A stretch of 7,470 nt of DNA, taken from an uncultured Magnetococcales bacterium (GTDB lineage Bacteria > Pseudomonadota > Magnetococcia > Magnetococcales > Magnetaquicoccaceae). Shown piece by piece: positions 6,102-7,470 of this stretch. The translations under genes and the position numbers were made by a program. Each line of letters begins with the position of its first letter. The first letter of the stretch is position 1. The stretch lies in contig CAIWLA010000252.1 in NCBI GenBank assembly GCA_903913345.1, forward strand, positions 1 to 7,470, read 5' to 3'. The notes beneath the pieces are model-generated. The model was not told the origin of the DNA and did not search any database. It worked only from the letters and a program-made list of their open reading frames with translations.

Positions 6102-7470
6102 TTAAAAGGCCGAGAGGATGGGGAGCAGATCCCGGGCGATCAATGAATTGGCGTCATCCGATAGGTGATCCCCATAGCTGTATAAAAAGTGCCGGTCACG
6201 TATCATGGGGCAGAGATTGGTCGCCGGATCGCAGAGCAGCGGTGTGGGATCATAGACAATCAGACCGGGGTTTTCCCCTTTCACTCTCTGCACAAAGGCC
6301 CGATAAGGCTGCGTCCCTGCCAGATGATCGGTATAGTGCAGGGTGCAACGGGGGTTTTCCGTGCGCCGCAACCACCGATCCAGGAGGGCATTGCCGGTCA
6401 AACCCCCGCTGATGCAACTCCTCGGATCGGGGAAGGTCGGGTGATCGATCACCAGGACCACCCGTTTGCCACCCTTTTCCAGAGACCGGATCACCATCGT
6501 GTAATCCGCCACCAGACGATCCGTCACCGCCGGTGAGATATCCGCCTGGACAAAACCGGTCTCGCCGTCCACCGGCATGGTGCTCCGCAACGCATTGACC
6601 AGAACCACCCCCTGGATGCGCCGGTTGTTCGTGACCGTTTCGTAGGCGAGCCGGTTTTTTTCATCGGCCTGGGCACTCCTGGGGTTGACCGACCCCATCA
6701 ACAGCCAGCGTTGATCCGGTTGGGACTCCCGCACCAGGCCATAGAAGAGGGCCTCGGCCTTGCTGTCACCCAGGACGGCGTAGCGTGGCTCTTGCCGATC
6801 GTCCTGCAGGCAAAACTGAAACAAGGTGGTTTTTTCAGCCGCCACCCCGCATTGGTTGGCCAGCCTGCCCCGATCCGCCCCCAGTTTCAGGGTGTTGATG
6901 TCACCGTTGAGCAGGGACTGGTGGCGAAATTTTGCCCCATCCAGCTTTTTGACGGTCACGCCGGCCACCAGCAGCAGCACCATCACCCCGCACAACGGCA
7001 CAATCGCGTTTCTTGAGTGCAAACCAAAGCGAATGGGACGTTCCAATAGCCGATAGGTCAGCCACGCCAGGACAACACTGGCGCAGATCAACTCCATCCG
7101 GGTGGTGGCCGACGGGGTTTCGCCCCCCATGATGCGGGCGAAAGAGAGGAGAGGCCAGTGCCACAGATACAGTGGATAACTGATCAGCCCCACCCATACC
7201 AGGGGGGCACTCGACAGGAGGCGTCGATTCAGCCAGGTGTCTGCGACCCCACCACCCAGGATGACCAGTACGGCCCCCACCGTGGGCAACACGGCCCAGC
7301 CACCGGGAAAGCGATCTTCCTTGCTGATGATCGTGATGGCGATGCCAATCAGCAACAGGCCCAGCCAGGGCAAAAACCGCCGGACACCCAGGCCGATCGC
7401 GGGCTGCCGTATCAAAACGTAGGCCAGACCGCCCCCCAGCAACAGCTCCCAGAACCGGGTCAAAGGCGAA
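6102..7470 (-). CDS. Acyltransferase-3 / SGNH fusion membrane protein (N-terminus off window)
   Basis: The frame is open from the right edge to TAA at 6104-6102, about 456 visible residues. The TTG at 7463 is internal, since the frame continues upstream with the family motif SPLTRFWELLLGG. The visible part has about six hydrophobic helices, including SYPLYLWHWPLLSF and a RLLERPIRF turn, typical of the C-terminal half of acyltransferase-3 proteins (OafA-like). A final helix (AIVPLCGVMVLLLVAGVTV) leads into a periplasmic SGNH-type domain. Counting from 7463, its nucleophile motif is LGDSKAEAL (Ser234) and its end motif YSYGDHLSDDAN (His433). It also has several cysteines (205, 218, 350, 373, 411, 418) that could form disulfides. 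The family moves acyl groups, often acetyl, across the inner membrane onto surface polysaccharide or peptidoglycan; the substrate here is unknown. Full-length relatives run to about 600-680 residues, so roughly a third is missing. Confidence 0.92.
   Translation of the reverse strand, partial: SPLTRFWELLLGGGLAYVLIRQPAIGLGVRRFLPWLGLLLIGIAITIISKEDRFPGGWAVLPTVGAVLVILGGGVADTWLNRRLLSSAPLVWVGLISYPLYLWHWPLLSFARIMGGETPSATTRMELICASVVLAWLTYRLLERPIRFGLHSRNAIVPLCGVMVLLLVAGVTVKKLDGAKFRHQSLLNGDINTLKLGADRGRLANQCGVAAEKTTLFQFCLQDDRQEPRYAVLGDSKAEALFYGLVRESQPDQRWLLMGSVNPRSAQADEKNRLAYETVTNNRRIQGVVLVNALRSTMPVDGETGFVQADISPAVTDRLVADYTMVIRSLEKGGKRVVLVIDHPTFPDPRSCISGGLTGNALLDRWLRRTENPRCTLHYTDHLAGTQPYRAFVQRVKGENPGLIVYDPTPLLCDPATNLCPMIRDRHFLYSYGDHLSDDANSLIARDLLPILSAF

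Noticed and set aside
5869..6105. Short ORFs on both strands across the palindrome, with peptides such as IPAFAGMT and LDPRLRGNDV
   Set aside because: These are the familiar spurious translations of the GTCATTCCCGCG-type dispersed repeat, not proteins.
7461..7463. TTG at 7463 as the start of the acyltransferase
   Set aside because: The frame stays open to the window edge and the family motif SPLTRFWELLLGG spans this codon, so the true start is outside.
1..7470. CRISPR array, tRNA/rRNA genes, insertion sequence or phage genes
   Set aside because: No regularly spaced identical repeats, cloverleaf, rRNA-like stretches, transposase or integrase motifs were seen. The tandem repeats at 2-3034 are protein-coding domains.

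Overview
The window is GC-rich bacterial DNA with long open frames, strong Shine-Dalgarno sites and a type-I-secretion-style surface protein. This fits a Gram-negative member of the Pseudomonadota. The N-terminal architecture of the giant protein (a short exported-protein prefix, then a FecR-like domain, then cadherin-like repeats) reminds me of magnetotactic or other alphaproteobacteria-like lineages. That placement is a guess from style, not something the sequence proves.

Layout. (1) Positions 1-4783, minus strand, are one uninterrupted frame of 1594 codons that runs off the left edge. It encodes a large surface or secreted protein: N-terminal prefix, FecR-like domain, a linker with a homopolymeric C8 tract, a beta-rich domain followed by a helical segment, then nine cadherin-like (CADG/He_PIG-type) domains, the last cut by the window. 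The nine domains alternate between two kinds, so the real unit is a two-domain super-repeat. (2) Positions 4784-5282 are a divergent intergenic region. It holds a very good minus-strand promoter for the giant gene, small hairpins in its leader, several dyads and a direct repeat that look like regulator sites, and an AT-rich patch with 11-bp periodicity resembling a Pho box ahead of the next gene. (3) Positions 5283-5981, plus strand, encode a complete PhoU-like (DUF47 family) protein with degenerate acidic metal-binding motifs and no phosphate transporter beside it within the window. (4) Positions 5996-6067 are a 72-bp imperfect palindrome of the dispersed 'GTCATTCCCGCG..' type, between two convergent genes. 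(5) Positions 6102-7470, minus strand, are the C-terminal part of an acyltransferase-3 membrane protein fused to a periplasmic SGNH domain. Its N-terminus is off the right edge.

No operon joins these genes: the first two are divergent and the last two convergent. A shared cell-envelope theme (surface adhesin-like protein, envelope polysaccharide acylation) is plausible, but nothing in the sequence links them functionally. I found no RNA genes, CRISPR array, insertion sequence or phage genes. I do not see a clearly new multi-gene system. The most notable items are the A-B super-repeat, the control-site-dense intergenic region, and the orphan PhoU-like protein with a Pho-box-like element.
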